A DNA stretch of 46,257 nucleotides from Bavariicoccus seileri WCC 4188 (GTDB lineage Bacteria; Bacillota; Bacilli; Lactobacillales; Aerococcaceae), in the NCBI RefSeq assembly GCF_000421665.1, contig NZ_ATXL01000015.1:1-46257 (forward strand), in the 5' to 3' direction. The position numbers and the translations under genes are program-made. The notes beneath the pieces are model-generated. The model was not told the DNA's origin. It did no database searches and saw only the letters and a list, made by a program, of their open reading frames with translations. Shown here one piece after another: positions 27,580-35,646 of the stretch (positions are counted from its first letter, which is position 1; each line of letters starts with the position of its first letter).

Positions 27580-28798
27580 TCCCAAAAAACTCCTTCACGA
27601 CCGGTATCGTCTCTAAAAAGTGTTTCGCTTCTGCTGGTGTATTGTAAAAATAAAAACTTGCTCTGACACTTGAATCGATTCCTAAATGCCTCATCAAGGG
27701 TTGAGCACAGTGGTGACCGGCTCTGACTGCGATACCTTCCATGTCAAACGCTGTCGCAACATCATGTGGATGGATACCTGTGATATTGAAACTGAAAACG
27801 GCTGTTCGTTGGTCCGGTCCGTAGACCTCAATACCAGGTATAGTCTTTAATACGGGTAAGACCACATCAGTCAGTTTTTTTTCATAGCTAGCTATCTCTG
27901 TCATCCCCACTGACTGGAGATAATCGATAGCTGCCTTTATACCCACTGCCCCTGAAATATTTGGCGTCCCACCTTCTAAACGATAAGGTAAATCTGCAAA
28001 GGTCGATTGAAAATCGCCAACGGTTTGGATCATTTCTCCTCCAAACTCTTGGGGTGTCAGTTGATCCAATAAGTCAAATTTACCATACAAAATGCCTATA
28101 CCAGTTGGTGCTAACATTTTATGCCCACTGAAGCAATAAAAATCACAATTGAGGTCGGTGACATCCACCGGCATATGTGGAACAGCTTGTGCCCCATCAA
28201 CTACAATGTACCCTTTATTTTGGTGCATGACGTCCGCTAGTTTCCGTATTGGATTAACGGTCCCCAACACATTCGATGCATGTGTAATTGCTAGTAGTTT
28301 ATCCTTAGGACCTAAGACGTGCTTAAAGGATTCAAGATCGATCCGGCCATCTTTAGTCATTGGAAGGTAAACAAGGTTAGCACCTGTTTCATGTGCCACC
28401 TGTTGCCAGGGAACCAGGTTAGAATGATGCTCCATTGGAGAGACGACAATATTATCGCCTGGTTTCAGAATCTTGCTTGCAAAACCTTTTGCTACCCAGT
28501 TTAGACTTTGCGTCGTCCCTTTTGTAAAGATGACCTCTTGTCGTTTGGAGGCATGAATAAAGTCTTTGACGGTATCCCTAGAATTCTCATAGGCTATTGT
28601 TGCCCGATTGGCCAGTGTATGGACACCGCGGTGGACATTAGCATTATCATGTTGGTAAAAAGCAGCTACACGCTCTAAGACACTGATTGGTTTCTGTGTT
28701 GTTGCGGCATTATCAAGATAAATCAATGGCTCGTCATTCACTCGTTGATTCAAAATCGGAAAATCTTTGCGGATAGTGGTTGGATCAATCTTCATCAT
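27566..28798 (-). CDS. sufS: SufS cysteine desulfurase
   Basis: About 410 residues, PLP-dependent. The PLP lysine is in FSGHKMLAPTGIG and the catalytic cysteine in VRAGHHCAQPLM, with HSNLVPWQ in between as in class II (SufS) desulfurases. It releases sulfur from cysteine as an enzyme-bound persulfide for SufU. Start taken at ATG 28798, which overlaps the 3' end of sufD (a second ATG follows at once); the ribosome-binding site is weak, so coupling to sufD is likely. A TTG at 28816 is possible. Confidence 0.95.
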   Translation of the reverse strand: MMKIDPTTIRKDFPILNQRVNDEPLIYLDNAATTQKPISVLERVAAFYQHDNANVHRGVHTLANRATIAYENSRDTVKDFIHASKRQEVIFTKGTTQSLNWVAKGFASKILKPGDNIVVSPMEHHSNLVPWQQVAHETGANLVYLPMTKDGRIDLESFKHVLGPKDKLLAITHASNVLGTVNPIRKLADVMHQNKGYIVVDGAQAVPHMPVDVTDLNCDFYCFSGHKMLAPTGIGILYGKFDLLDQLTPQEFGGEMIQTVGDFQSTFADLPYRLEGGTPNISGAVGIKAAIDYLQSVGMTEIASYEKKLTDVVLPVLKTIPGIEVYGPDQRTAVFSFNITGIHPHDVATAFDMEGIAVRAGHHCAQPLMRHLGIDSSVRASFYFYNTPAEAKHFLETIPVVKEFFGNGLI

Positions 28799-30062
28799 AT
28801 CCCAACTTTCTGTCAATCAACCGAATAAGCTCTTTCCGGATTCTTGCTACCGAAATGGAACTAATGACCTTTCCTAGAAAGCCCCTAATAACTAGGCGCT
28901 TTGCCATCTCTTCGCTTAGTCCTCTACTCTTTAAATAAAATAACTGCTCATCATCGATTTGACCAACACTGGCTGCGTGTCCTGCAGTCACGTCGTGCTC
29001 ATCAATCAACAGAATCGGATTGGCGTCTCCTCTAGCTTGGTCAGATAACATCAACACACGACTTTCTTGTTGGGCATCCGACCCATGAGCTTTCTTCAAA
29101 ATATGGCCGATTCCATTGAAAGTCAAGGTCGAGCGATCCATAATAACACCGTGCTGTAAGATATGTCCGACCGAATACGGAGCAATATTGGTCACACGAG
29201 TGTCGATCCCAACAATCTGCTTGCCACTCGAAATAGCGACAATATTGACATAGCTTTGACTGCCATAGCCAACAAGATCAGCGTCGAAATCACCAATCAA
29301 GTTGCCTTCTGTCATCTCACCGATTGCCCATTCAATCACAGCATCTTTTTCTAGATGAGAGCGTCTGTTCAAATAAATATGATTATGCGGTCCAAGATTA
29401 TCTAAGGCTGTATATTGCACTTTAGCTCCACTGTTCAAAAGCAACTCGACCACAATATTAGCACTATTAGGCACATCTCCGACTGTTTCCCATTGCTCGA
29501 TGTATTCGAACCGACTATTTTCTCCGGCAATAACCAGGACATGCTTATTGAAAGCTTGCTTTTGTGTACTATCTTGAATCAAACGAGCAACAATTGGTTG
29601 GTCTACTTCTACATTGGCCGGGACATAGATCACAATCCCAGAATTTAAATAAGCTCTATGGTAGGCTGTCAGATTATTTTCTGTAACTGGCACCCCTTTA
29701 GTCATCAAGTTGTCTTTAATCAGATCTGGATAAGCGGTCATTGCTTCAAAGAGATCCATCACCACTACACCTTGGTCGATCAAGGCTTGGTCTAACCCAA
29801 CTGCGACAGTTTGATTGCCATACTGAATGATCTTAGCAGGCTCATTATCGTCAATGGTCATAGCAGGCTCAACAGCGGCATACTCGCTCACAAAAGCTTC
29901 ACCCATCTCTTGTTGCATTAACGGCCATCGATTGAATTTGACCCGTTCTACCACAGGGGGATCTAATTGATCAATCACTGCTTTTGCTTTTTCACGAGCT
30001 TCAACAGACCAGTTAGGTTCTTCCTTTAATGCTGCAAATGTTTCGATTGTTTCTGTTGGCAT
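28785..30062 (-). CDS. sufD: SufD, Fe-S assembly subunit
   Basis: 425 residues, paralogue of SufB. Typical blocks are GIVIYVPANVEVDQPI, FNGIGHILKKAHGSDAQQESR and ILLIDEHDVTAGHAASVGQI, the last with the conserved His region. AGGGGGAA precedes the ATG; sufC ends 11 nt upstream. SufD pairs with SufB on two SufC ATPases to make the scaffold complex. Confidence 0.94.
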   Translation of the reverse strand: MPTETIETFAALKEEPNWSVEAREKAKAVIDQLDPPVVERVKFNRWPLMQQEMGEAFVSEYAAVEPAMTIDDNEPAKIIQYGNQTVAVGLDQALIDQGVVVMDLFEAMTAYPDLIKDNLMTKGVPVTENNLTAYHRAYLNSGIVIYVPANVEVDQPIVARLIQDSTQKQAFNKHVLVIAGENSRFEYIEQWETVGDVPNSANIVVELLLNSGAKVQYTALDNLGPHNHIYLNRRSHLEKDAVIEWAIGEMTEGNLIGDFDADLVGYGSQSYVNIVAISSGKQIVGIDTRVTNIAPYSVGHILQHGVIMDRSTLTFNGIGHILKKAHGSDAQQESRVLMLSDQARGDANPILLIDEHDVTAGHAASVGQIDDEQLFYLKSRGLSEEMAKRLVIRGFLGKVISSISVARIRKELIRLIDRKLGYDED

Positions 30063-30073
30063 ACTGGTTCCCC

Positions 30074-30847
30074 CTATTTTTCTGGCTCTGCTATGGTGAT
30101 TCCTAATTCTTCACTCAATCCCACATATCCTTCTGCTTCAAGTTGCTTGGCTAGTTCGGCATCGCCAGTTTTAACAATCCGTCCACCCATCATGATGTGA
30201 ACTACATCAGGTGTAATATAATTCAATAAACGTTGGTAATGCGTAATGATCATGGCTCCAAAATCTGGGCCACGTAAGCCGTTCACACCTTTTGAAACAA
30301 CTTTTAAGGCGTCAATGTCAAGACCGGAATCAATTTCATCAAGGATTGCAAATTTTGGTTCTATCATCATCAACTGCAAGATTTCATTTCGTTTCTTCTC
30401 GCCACCTGAAAAGCCTTCATTCAAATACCGTTCAGCCATTTCTTCTTTCATATCGAGAACAGCCATTTTCTCATCTAATTTTTGGATAAAGTCACGAACT
30501 CCTATTTTATGATCATCATCACGTCTTGAATTGATGGCACTCCTCATAAATTCGGCATTAGTAACTCCTGCGATTTCGCTCGGATATTGCATAGCTAAGA
30601 AAAGACCAGCACGCGCTCGTTCATCAACCTCCTGACTTAAAATATCGATATCATCCAACCAGACTTCGCCCTCAGTAACTTCATAACTAGGATGACCCAT
30701 GATTGCTGCAGAAAGGGTTGATTTTCCCGTACCATTTGGACCCATGATAGCGTGAATTTCACCCGTATGCATCACTAAATCGACACCCTTTAGGATTTCC
30801 TTACCATCGATTGAAACATGTAGATTTTTTACCGTTAACGTTGACAT
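30074..30847 (-). CDS. sufC: SufC, Fe-S assembly ATPase
   Basis: 257 residues, ABC-type ATPase without membrane partner. Walker A GPNGTGKST, signature FSGGEKKRNEI, Walker B FAILDEIDSGLD and ITHYQRLL are exactly as in SufC. First gene of the operon, with GAGGGAGAA before the ATG. Its ATP cycle drives the shape change of SufBD. The upstream region carries tandem 14-bp repeats. Confidence 0.96.
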   Translation of the reverse strand: MSTLTVKNLHVSIDGKEILKGVDLVMHTGEIHAIMGPNGTGKSTLSAAIMGHPSYEVTEGEVWLDDIDILSQEVDERARAGLFLAMQYPSEIAGVTNAEFMRSAINSRRDDDHKIGVRDFIQKLDEKMAVLDMKEEMAERYLNEGFSGGEKKRNEILQLMMIEPKFAILDEIDSGLDIDALKVVSKGVNGLRGPDFGAMIITHYQRLLNYITPDVVHIMMGGRIVKTGDAELAKQLEAEGYVGLSEELGITIAEPEK

Positions 30848-31234
30848 GTTATTCTCCCTCTAATCTTTTTTATTAGTTCGTCATTGATGATACTCCAATA
30901 ATAATACTCTGTTGATAATACTTTGTTGATAATAATCTGTTGATAAAACATCGTTTATAACACTCATTAAGACAATAACCATTATCCCCTAGTTGGCAGT
31001 TGCTTCCTTAACCTAAAAATTGCCTTTTAAAACGCTATTTGACGTGACTAACTGTAATCATTCTTTCTTATTTTAGCCCAATAAGGCGTTAAATTCAAAA
31101 TGCATCTTTTCACATGCTCTTTATTAAGCAAAAGGTTATTTCGCCCAGCTTTTATTAAAAATCTATTGCTTTTTGATTTGAAGTCTGTAAGATATACCTA
31201 TAACTATCTATACTTGTGAGGAGGAACGCAATAC
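30848..31234. other. Divergent intergenic region suf / amidotransferase-like hydrolase
   Basis: 387 bp between two divergently read genes. It must hold the suf promoter; TTGGAG-N17-TAATAA on the minus strand near 30890-30860 is one weak candidate. It also contains the 14-bp tandem repeats at 30903-30944. No riboswitch, T-box or gene was seen. Confidence 0.5.
30903..30944. repeat. Three 14-bp tandem repeats upstream of sufC
   Basis: AATACTCTGTTGAT, AATACTTTGTTGAT and AATAATCTGTTGAT stand head to tail, followed by a decayed fourth copy. The reverse complement of the core, TTATCAACA, differs from the DnaA box TTATCCACA by one base. Confidence 0.85.
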
Positions 31235-31978
31235 ATGAAACCCATTATCGGCATCATCGGCAACCGCCGTAGCGATTTCAATGAACTCCGCCGATTACCG
31301 ATTACCTATGTTCCAGATGGCTTTGTGCGAGGCGTACAGCACGCTGGTGGCTTGCCAGTAGTGATTCCTGTCTCAAAACCCGAGCTAGCTGCCGCTTATC
31401 TCGAAAGAGTCGACGGTCTATTGCTCGCTGGTGGACAAGATGTCTCGCCCATCCACTACGGAGAAGAACCGCAGTTAAAAGTGAAAGAATCTTATCCTGA
31501 AAGAGACCTGTTTGAATTGACCGCTATAAAATTAGCTCTCAGTCGTTATATGCCTATTTTCGCCGTCTGCCGAGGGATGCAGATCTTAAATGTCGCTAAA
31601 GGTGGCACACTTTATCAAGATATCTCTCAATACGACCGACTGACTGTCCAACATGACCAAACTACGGATCCCATTTATCCGACACATCATATCAAAGTGA
31701 TTGAAGACTCCGAGTTACGCCATATTATCGGTCGAGATGTCTTAGTGAATTCCGTTCACCATCAAGCCATCAAAGAACTCTCTGCTGAATTCAAACCAAC
31801 AGCTTACAGTCCTGATCATTTGATTGAAGCCTTTGAAAGTGCGGACCAGACCCAAAGCGTCGTCGCAGTCCAATGGCATCCAGAACTGTTACTAAATGAT
31901 TATAAACCCATGCAAGGCTTGTTTGATAACTTTATCGAACGAGTAAGCCACTATATAGAGCTAAACACTCCGTCTTAG
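31235..31978 (+). CDS. Class I amidotransferase-like hydrolase (peptidase C26, PuuD-like)
   Basis: 247 residues with the class I glutamine amidotransferase fold. The nucleophile elbow is FAVCRGMQILN (Cys about 111) and the catalytic His and Glu lie in VQWHPELL. LLLAGGQDVSPIHYGEE and the HHQAIKEL motif are those of gamma-glutamyl-GABA hydrolases (PuuD) and relatives that cut gamma-glutamyl amides. AGGAGG lies about 10 nt before the ATG. It is transcribed alone on the plus strand and ends at a strong bidirectional terminator. The true substrate is uncertain because no putrescine genes are nearby. Confidence 0.88.
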   Translation: MKPIIGIIGNRRSDFNELRRLPITYVPDGFVRGVQHAGGLPVVIPVSKPELAAAYLERVDGLLLAGGQDVSPIHYGEEPQLKVKESYPERDLFELTAIKLALSRYMPIFAVCRGMQILNVAKGGTLYQDISQYDRLTVQHDQTTDPIYPTHHIKVIEDSELRHIIGRDVLVNSVHHQAIKELSAEFKPTAYSPDHLIEAFESADQTQSVVAVQWHPELLLNDYKPMQGLFDNFIERVSHYIELNTPS

Positions 31979-32080
31979 TTTGACAGCTAAAAAATCCTAT
32001 AACATAGTCTGTCTACTCCTGAAATTTGTTTTATAAATCAAAGTAAAACCAATAAAACAAATAGTTTTTGCTTATAAATA

Positions 32081-32127
32081 AACAGTTCATACAACATTCA
32101 ATAATGATGTTGTATGAACTGTTTTTA
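32081..32127. terminator. Strong terminator, 17-bp perfect stem
   Basis: AACAGTTCATACAACAT / ATGTTGTATGAACTGTT with a 9-nt loop, then TTTAT on the plus strand. It ends the amidotransferase-like gene; the A/T flanks could also stop the convergent gene at 32180. Confidence 0.88.
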
Positions 32128-32179
32128 TCATTTATTGGAATTATTTGGTATAAACCCCGAGTTGAAACCATGTGCTTTC

Positions 32180-32638
32180 TTAATCTTCAAATTGTTTTGT
32201 GTAAATATCTGTGACAGTAGTATCTGGAGAAATTACAATGTATAAACTACTTGTCTTTTCACTGACTTTCGTCGATTGATACACGTTATCCAATCCTTGA
32301 GTGTCTTTATCCTTATAAGGGAAATAAACTAATTCTGGTGTTCCAGTACGGAATAAAATTTCCATCCGTTCAATATCTTGATATTTCAATGCGCGATCAA
32401 ACATACCGGACTCTAATCCGCCAAGGTTGATATCAGTTGAGGCAACATGATCGCCTTCTTGAAAAATCTCAATCTTGAATCCTTCACATGGATGGATCTC
32501 TACAAAGTCTCCCCCGTGAATACGACCAAAACTTGTTGTGATTTGTTTGATCCACAAATCTCCAATGTATCTACGGTCGATTGTCCAAGTTTCGCCATTG
32601 CGAAAATAAAATTTTAAAGCAGTCATTTCTCTACTCAT
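32180..32638 (-). CDS. Conserved-looking hypothetical protein
   Basis: 152 residues from ATG 32638 (MSREMTALKFYFRNG), chosen because GGGGAG lies 10 nt upstream; a longer frame to 32710 has no such site. Soluble, mostly beta-strand pattern, no signal peptide or membrane helix. Motifs that stand out are YFRNGETWTIDRRYIGDLW and GGDFVEIHPCEGFKIEI. I do not recognise the family. It stands alone before the GcvH-like gene, with its own ribosome-binding site. Confidence 0.75.
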   Translation of the reverse strand: MSREMTALKFYFRNGETWTIDRRYIGDLWIKQITTSFGRIHGGDFVEIHPCEGFKIEIFQEGDHVASTDINLGGLESGMFDRALKYQDIERMEILFRTGTPELVYFPYKDKDTQGLDNVYQSTKVSEKTSSLYIVISPDTTVTDIYTKQFED

Positions 32639-32779
32639 TCTATAACGCTCCCCATTCAGTATTTGATACACTTCAATTTTAACATAATAAAGCGCTTCAC
32701 ACCTAAGCATAACCTAGAAATAATAAAAGATAATTTTAGTCATTCTAGCCAATAATGATCTAATTAATAATGCTATAGA

Positions 32780-33148
32780 TTATTCTGTTTCAGTAGTAGC
32801 TTCTGGAGTGTAAGGATCTTCTTCTAATAATGTTTCAAAGCTATTAGCATCAACATCATTCAATATCACGATCCAGTTGTCTTCTAGACGCGTGCTATTC
32901 AACAATTCAGGGTGATCTTCTAGTTCTTTATGCCAAGTGACTACCTTTCCCTCAATTGGTGTTACAAGCTCAGTAACAGCTTTTGACGCTTCAATATCGA
33001 GTAATGTGTCCCCTTCAGCTAAAGTTTCAATCATTGGTAAGCTCACAAAGCTGATTTGTCCCGCATCGTCTCTATTCTTTGAGCCAAAACCAACCGTATA
33101 TTGATCCCCATCTTGTTTGATCCAAAAGCCATTTTCACTAAATTTCAT
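32780..33148 (-). CDS. gcvH: GcvH-like lipoyl-carrier protein
   Basis: 122 residues with the biotinyl/lipoyl-attachment fold. The lipoyl-lysine hairpin reads LLDIEASKAVTELVTP (Lys about 57), and EGKVVTWHKELEDHPELLN is the usual following block. No gcvT or gcvP is in the window. In many Firmicutes a lone GcvH or GcvH-L serves as a relay for lipoate transfer or for lipoylation-linked regulation rather than for glycine cleavage; which applies here is not visible. The tail after the domain is acidic and T/E-rich. Confidence 0.86.
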   Translation of the reverse strand: MKFSENGFWIKQDGDQYTVGFGSKNRDDAGQISFVSLPMIETLAEGDTLLDIEASKAVTELVTPIEGKVVTWHKELEDHPELLNSTRLEDNWIVILNDVDANSFETLLEEDPYTPEATTETE

Positions 33149-33220
33149 CGTCTAATCATTCTCCTTGATTTTTTAGTTTGCTTGATATGTTTTTCTATTA
33201 CTTTTCTTTATACAATATGA

Positions 33221-34408
33221 TTATAACTCATTATCTTCAAACATTGAAGAATTATAGTGGTATCTCATCGACATCATCAACCCAATCCCCATCATATTAC
33301 CGACTAGGGCTGAACCACCACGTGAAATGAATGGCAATGGAATACCAGTTAGTGGCAATAGCCCGATGCTCATTCCCACATTTTCTATGATATGGAATAA
33401 GATCATGCAAATCACCCCGGCAGCAATGTAGGCATAAAATTCGTTTTTCGTATCAAAACAAATACGGACCATTTGATAGATCAGGATGAAGTAAATCAGT
33501 AATAAAACACAGCCGCCAACAAAGCCAAAATTTTCACCAATCGTTGAGAAAATCATATCGGATTCACGAACTGGTACATAAACATCAGATTGACCGAAAC
33601 CTTTTCCAAGTAATTGACCTGACCCAATAGCCTTCATGCTTTGGAAAAGTTGAAAGCCATCGCCCGATTGATCGGAATATGGATTAAGCCACGAGTCTAT
33701 CCGGGCAAATTGGTAATTTTTAAACCCTATTTTTAGGAGTAATTCTCGATCGACAACTACGATATAAATTAAAATCGCGCCAATAGCTACAATGGAGAGG
33801 AAAAATGGGAGAAGAATTCGCCAACTAATACCTGACATCATCAAGATCCCTACAAAAATTGCTAATAAAACTAAGGTTGTCCCCAAGTCGTTTTGAATAA
33901 TAACCAAAAAAAGTCCTGGGAAGGTAAACAGACAGATTTTTCCAAAAAGAACCCAATCCGTATGAATCGTCCGATCTTTATGCTCCAAATTATGCTCTGT
34001 CACCACCCGTGCTAGCATAATAATCAACGCAATTTTAAATATTTCTGAGGGTTGGAAGGATAAAGAACCAATTCTAAACCAACTACGTGCCCCATTACTC
34101 TCAAACGTTGCTCGATCGTAAAAAATAAGCACCAAAACTAATAATGCCAGGCCGATACCATAGACGACTGGGGCTAACTTCCATAATTGCTCGGAATCAA
34201 ATAACATGATCACGATTACCGCAGCAATCCCGACAGCATACCAGACTAATTGCATAATAGCAGGCAATAAGGACCCATTGTCTGGTTGGATATAAGTTGT
34301 TGATAAAATCGTCAAAATACTGATCAAAGCAAGCAACATAACACTTAAAATGATGCCGTAATCAATACGTTGATCTCTTTTTTCTCTAAAATGATTAAGT
34401 CGTTGCAT
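33221..34408 (-). CDS. rodA: RodA/FtsW-family peptidoglycan glycosyltransferase
   Basis: 395 residues, about ten membrane helices, SEDS family. Conserved blocks: SFQPSEIFKIALIIMLAR, QNDLGTTLVLLAIF (Asp near the catalytic site), GFGQSDVYVPVRESDMIFSTIG and PLPFISRGGSALVGNM. The VPVRESDMIFS wording is RodA rather than FtsW-like. It polymerises lipid II into glycan strands during side-wall growth with a class B PBP. The ATG at 34408 overlaps the stop of the yihY-like gene (TGATG), so the two are translationally coupled. Confidence 0.9.
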   Translation of the reverse strand: MQRLNHFREKRDQRIDYGIILSVMLLALISILTILSTTYIQPDNGSLLPAIMQLVWYAVGIAAVIVIMLFDSEQLWKLAPVVYGIGLALLVLVLIFYDRATFESNGARSWFRIGSLSFQPSEIFKIALIIMLARVVTEHNLEHKDRTIHTDWVLFGKICLFTFPGLFLVIIQNDLGTTLVLLAIFVGILMMSGISWRILLPFFLSIVAIGAILIYIVVVDRELLLKIGFKNYQFARIDSWLNPYSDQSGDGFQLFQSMKAIGSGQLLGKGFGQSDVYVPVRESDMIFSTIGENFGFVGGCVLLLIYFILIYQMVRICFDTKNEFYAYIAAGVICMILFHIIENVGMSIGLLPLTGIPLPFISRGGSALVGNMMGIGLMMSMRYHYNSSMFEDNEL

Positions 34409-35292
34409 CAATCTTCCTCTTTCTCTGCCAATAAGGGTTTTTGCGTTTTATCTTCAGGATAATATAGCCGATAGATAAACACGTTGATAAACCCGCCTAA
34501 GATAATACTGATTGCGACAAAGTATAACCACATCATTAAGACCATAAAAGCACCAATACTCAGTGTTCCCAAGCCTAATGATGAGCCAAAAAAGCTAACA
34601 TATAACGAAAAGAGTTGTGAAATCGCCAAGAAGCAAACCGTTAAGAACGCTGATCCTGGGAGAGCAAACTTAAACGACCATTTAACATTTGGTAAGAGCA
34701 AATAAATCAATAAACTTGCTGTAAACATCACCAAAATCGTCCCAATCCATTTCATGATTGAAAAGTCGGTTAACAACCGGAAATTAATATCGAATGTTTC
34801 TCGCAGGAAGTCAACAATCACATCACCAAAAACAAATAGGAAGGATACCAAAGCAATCGCTCCAGCTACTGCTAATCCGAATAAGAAGGATAACACACGC
34901 GCGAAGATGACATTGGACCGTGGTTTAGCACCATAGACTTCATTAATCACATTCTGTAATGCCCCTAATCCCTTTGTAGCTGGCCATAAGGTCACTAAAA
35001 TACTGATCGATAAAGCACCACCCGTAGACTGATTCAGATAACTCGATAAAATCGGTTCGATCATCCCATAAATGTCTCCAGGCAAAGCTAATTCCAAATA
35101 GGATAAAACCTCCTGAGTTGGGATTGGCAATAAAGGAATCAAGTTTGCGATGGCAAGAACCATCGGAGCAAGTGCTAGTAACGCGAAGAAAGCAATACTA
35201 GATGCTTGGATCGGTAGATTGACCCGACCCCATGTCGCCATGAAATGTTGAACGAAAGCATTTTGTTTGATCTTATCAAGCCATACTTTCAT
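34408..35292 (-). CDS. YihY/BrkB-family membrane protein
   Basis: 294 residues with about six membrane helices. Family landmarks: the N-terminal SIAFFALLALAPMVLAIANLI, LVTLWPATKGLGALQNVINEVYG, and LYLLLPNVKWSFKFALPGS. Once thought to be ribonuclease BN, these proteins are now regarded as membrane proteins of unknown role. The stop is part of the TGATG that starts rodA, so the two genes form an operon. Confidence 0.9.
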   Translation of the reverse strand: MKVWLDKIKQNAFVQHFMATWGRVNLPIQASSIAFFALLALAPMVLAIANLIPLLPIPTQEVLSYLELALPGDIYGMIEPILSSYLNQSTGGALSISILVTLWPATKGLGALQNVINEVYGAKPRSNVIFARVLSFLFGLAVAGAIALVSFLFVFGDVIVDFLRETFDINFRLLTDFSIMKWIGTILVMFTASLLIYLLLPNVKWSFKFALPGSAFLTVCFLAISQLFSLYVSFFGSSLGLGTLSIGAFMVLMMWLYFVAISIILGGFINVFIYRLYYPEDKTQKPLLAEKEED

Positions 35293-35641
35293 CAGTTACC
35301 TCTCTTTCGTTGCTTTCTTAAAAAGCAAACAGTCTGTTTTATAGTGTAGCATGTTTACTAAAAATTGAAACTACTCTCCCTAAAGTTTAACATTTTTTTG
35401 AAAATTTCGCCTTAAAAAGACTACTGAGCATTCTATCAACTCCGCAAAGATGAAAAAAGAAGTTGTGATCAATTTACAGACCGCAACTTCTTTTCCATGT
35501 TCTGATATTTATCTTACTCTACTCTTCTCTTATTTTTTATACGAGACTATCAACTCAAAAACTAATTAACTCATAAACAGAGCAAATCAACAATAGTGCA
35601 AATCAACAACGGATTAATTCAAAAACGATTAACTCAAAATC
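35293..35641. other. Intergenic region with terminator and tandem repeats
   Basis: 349 bp between the glg operon end and the yihY start. It holds the terminator at 35453-35494 and the degenerate 16-bp array at 35552-35646; the part next to 35293 presumably holds the yihY-rodA promoter. No gene seen. Confidence 0.6.
35453..35494 (-). terminator. Terminator of the glg operon
   Basis: Minus strand AAAAGAAGTTG, 18-nt loop, CAACTTCTTTT followed by TTC, about 150 nt downstream of the glgP stop. The A-rich other flank makes it possibly bidirectional. Confidence 0.78.
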
Positions 35642-35646
35642 TCAAG
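35552..35646. repeat. Degenerate 16-bp tandem repeat array
   Basis: Six adjoining units: AACTCAAAAACTAATT, AACTCATAAACAGAGC, AAATCAACAATAGTGC, AAATCAACAACGGATT, AATTCAAAAACGATT (15 bp) and AACTCAAAATCTCAAG. The last runs over the glgP stop codon. On the other strand several units share a GTTGATTT or TTTGAGTT core, similar to the repeats before sufC. Confidence 0.75.

Noticed and set aside
30848-31234. Riboswitch or T-box before suf or the C26 hydrolase gene
   Set aside because: No specifier stem, T-box sequence or terminator/antiterminator pair; only AT-rich repeats.
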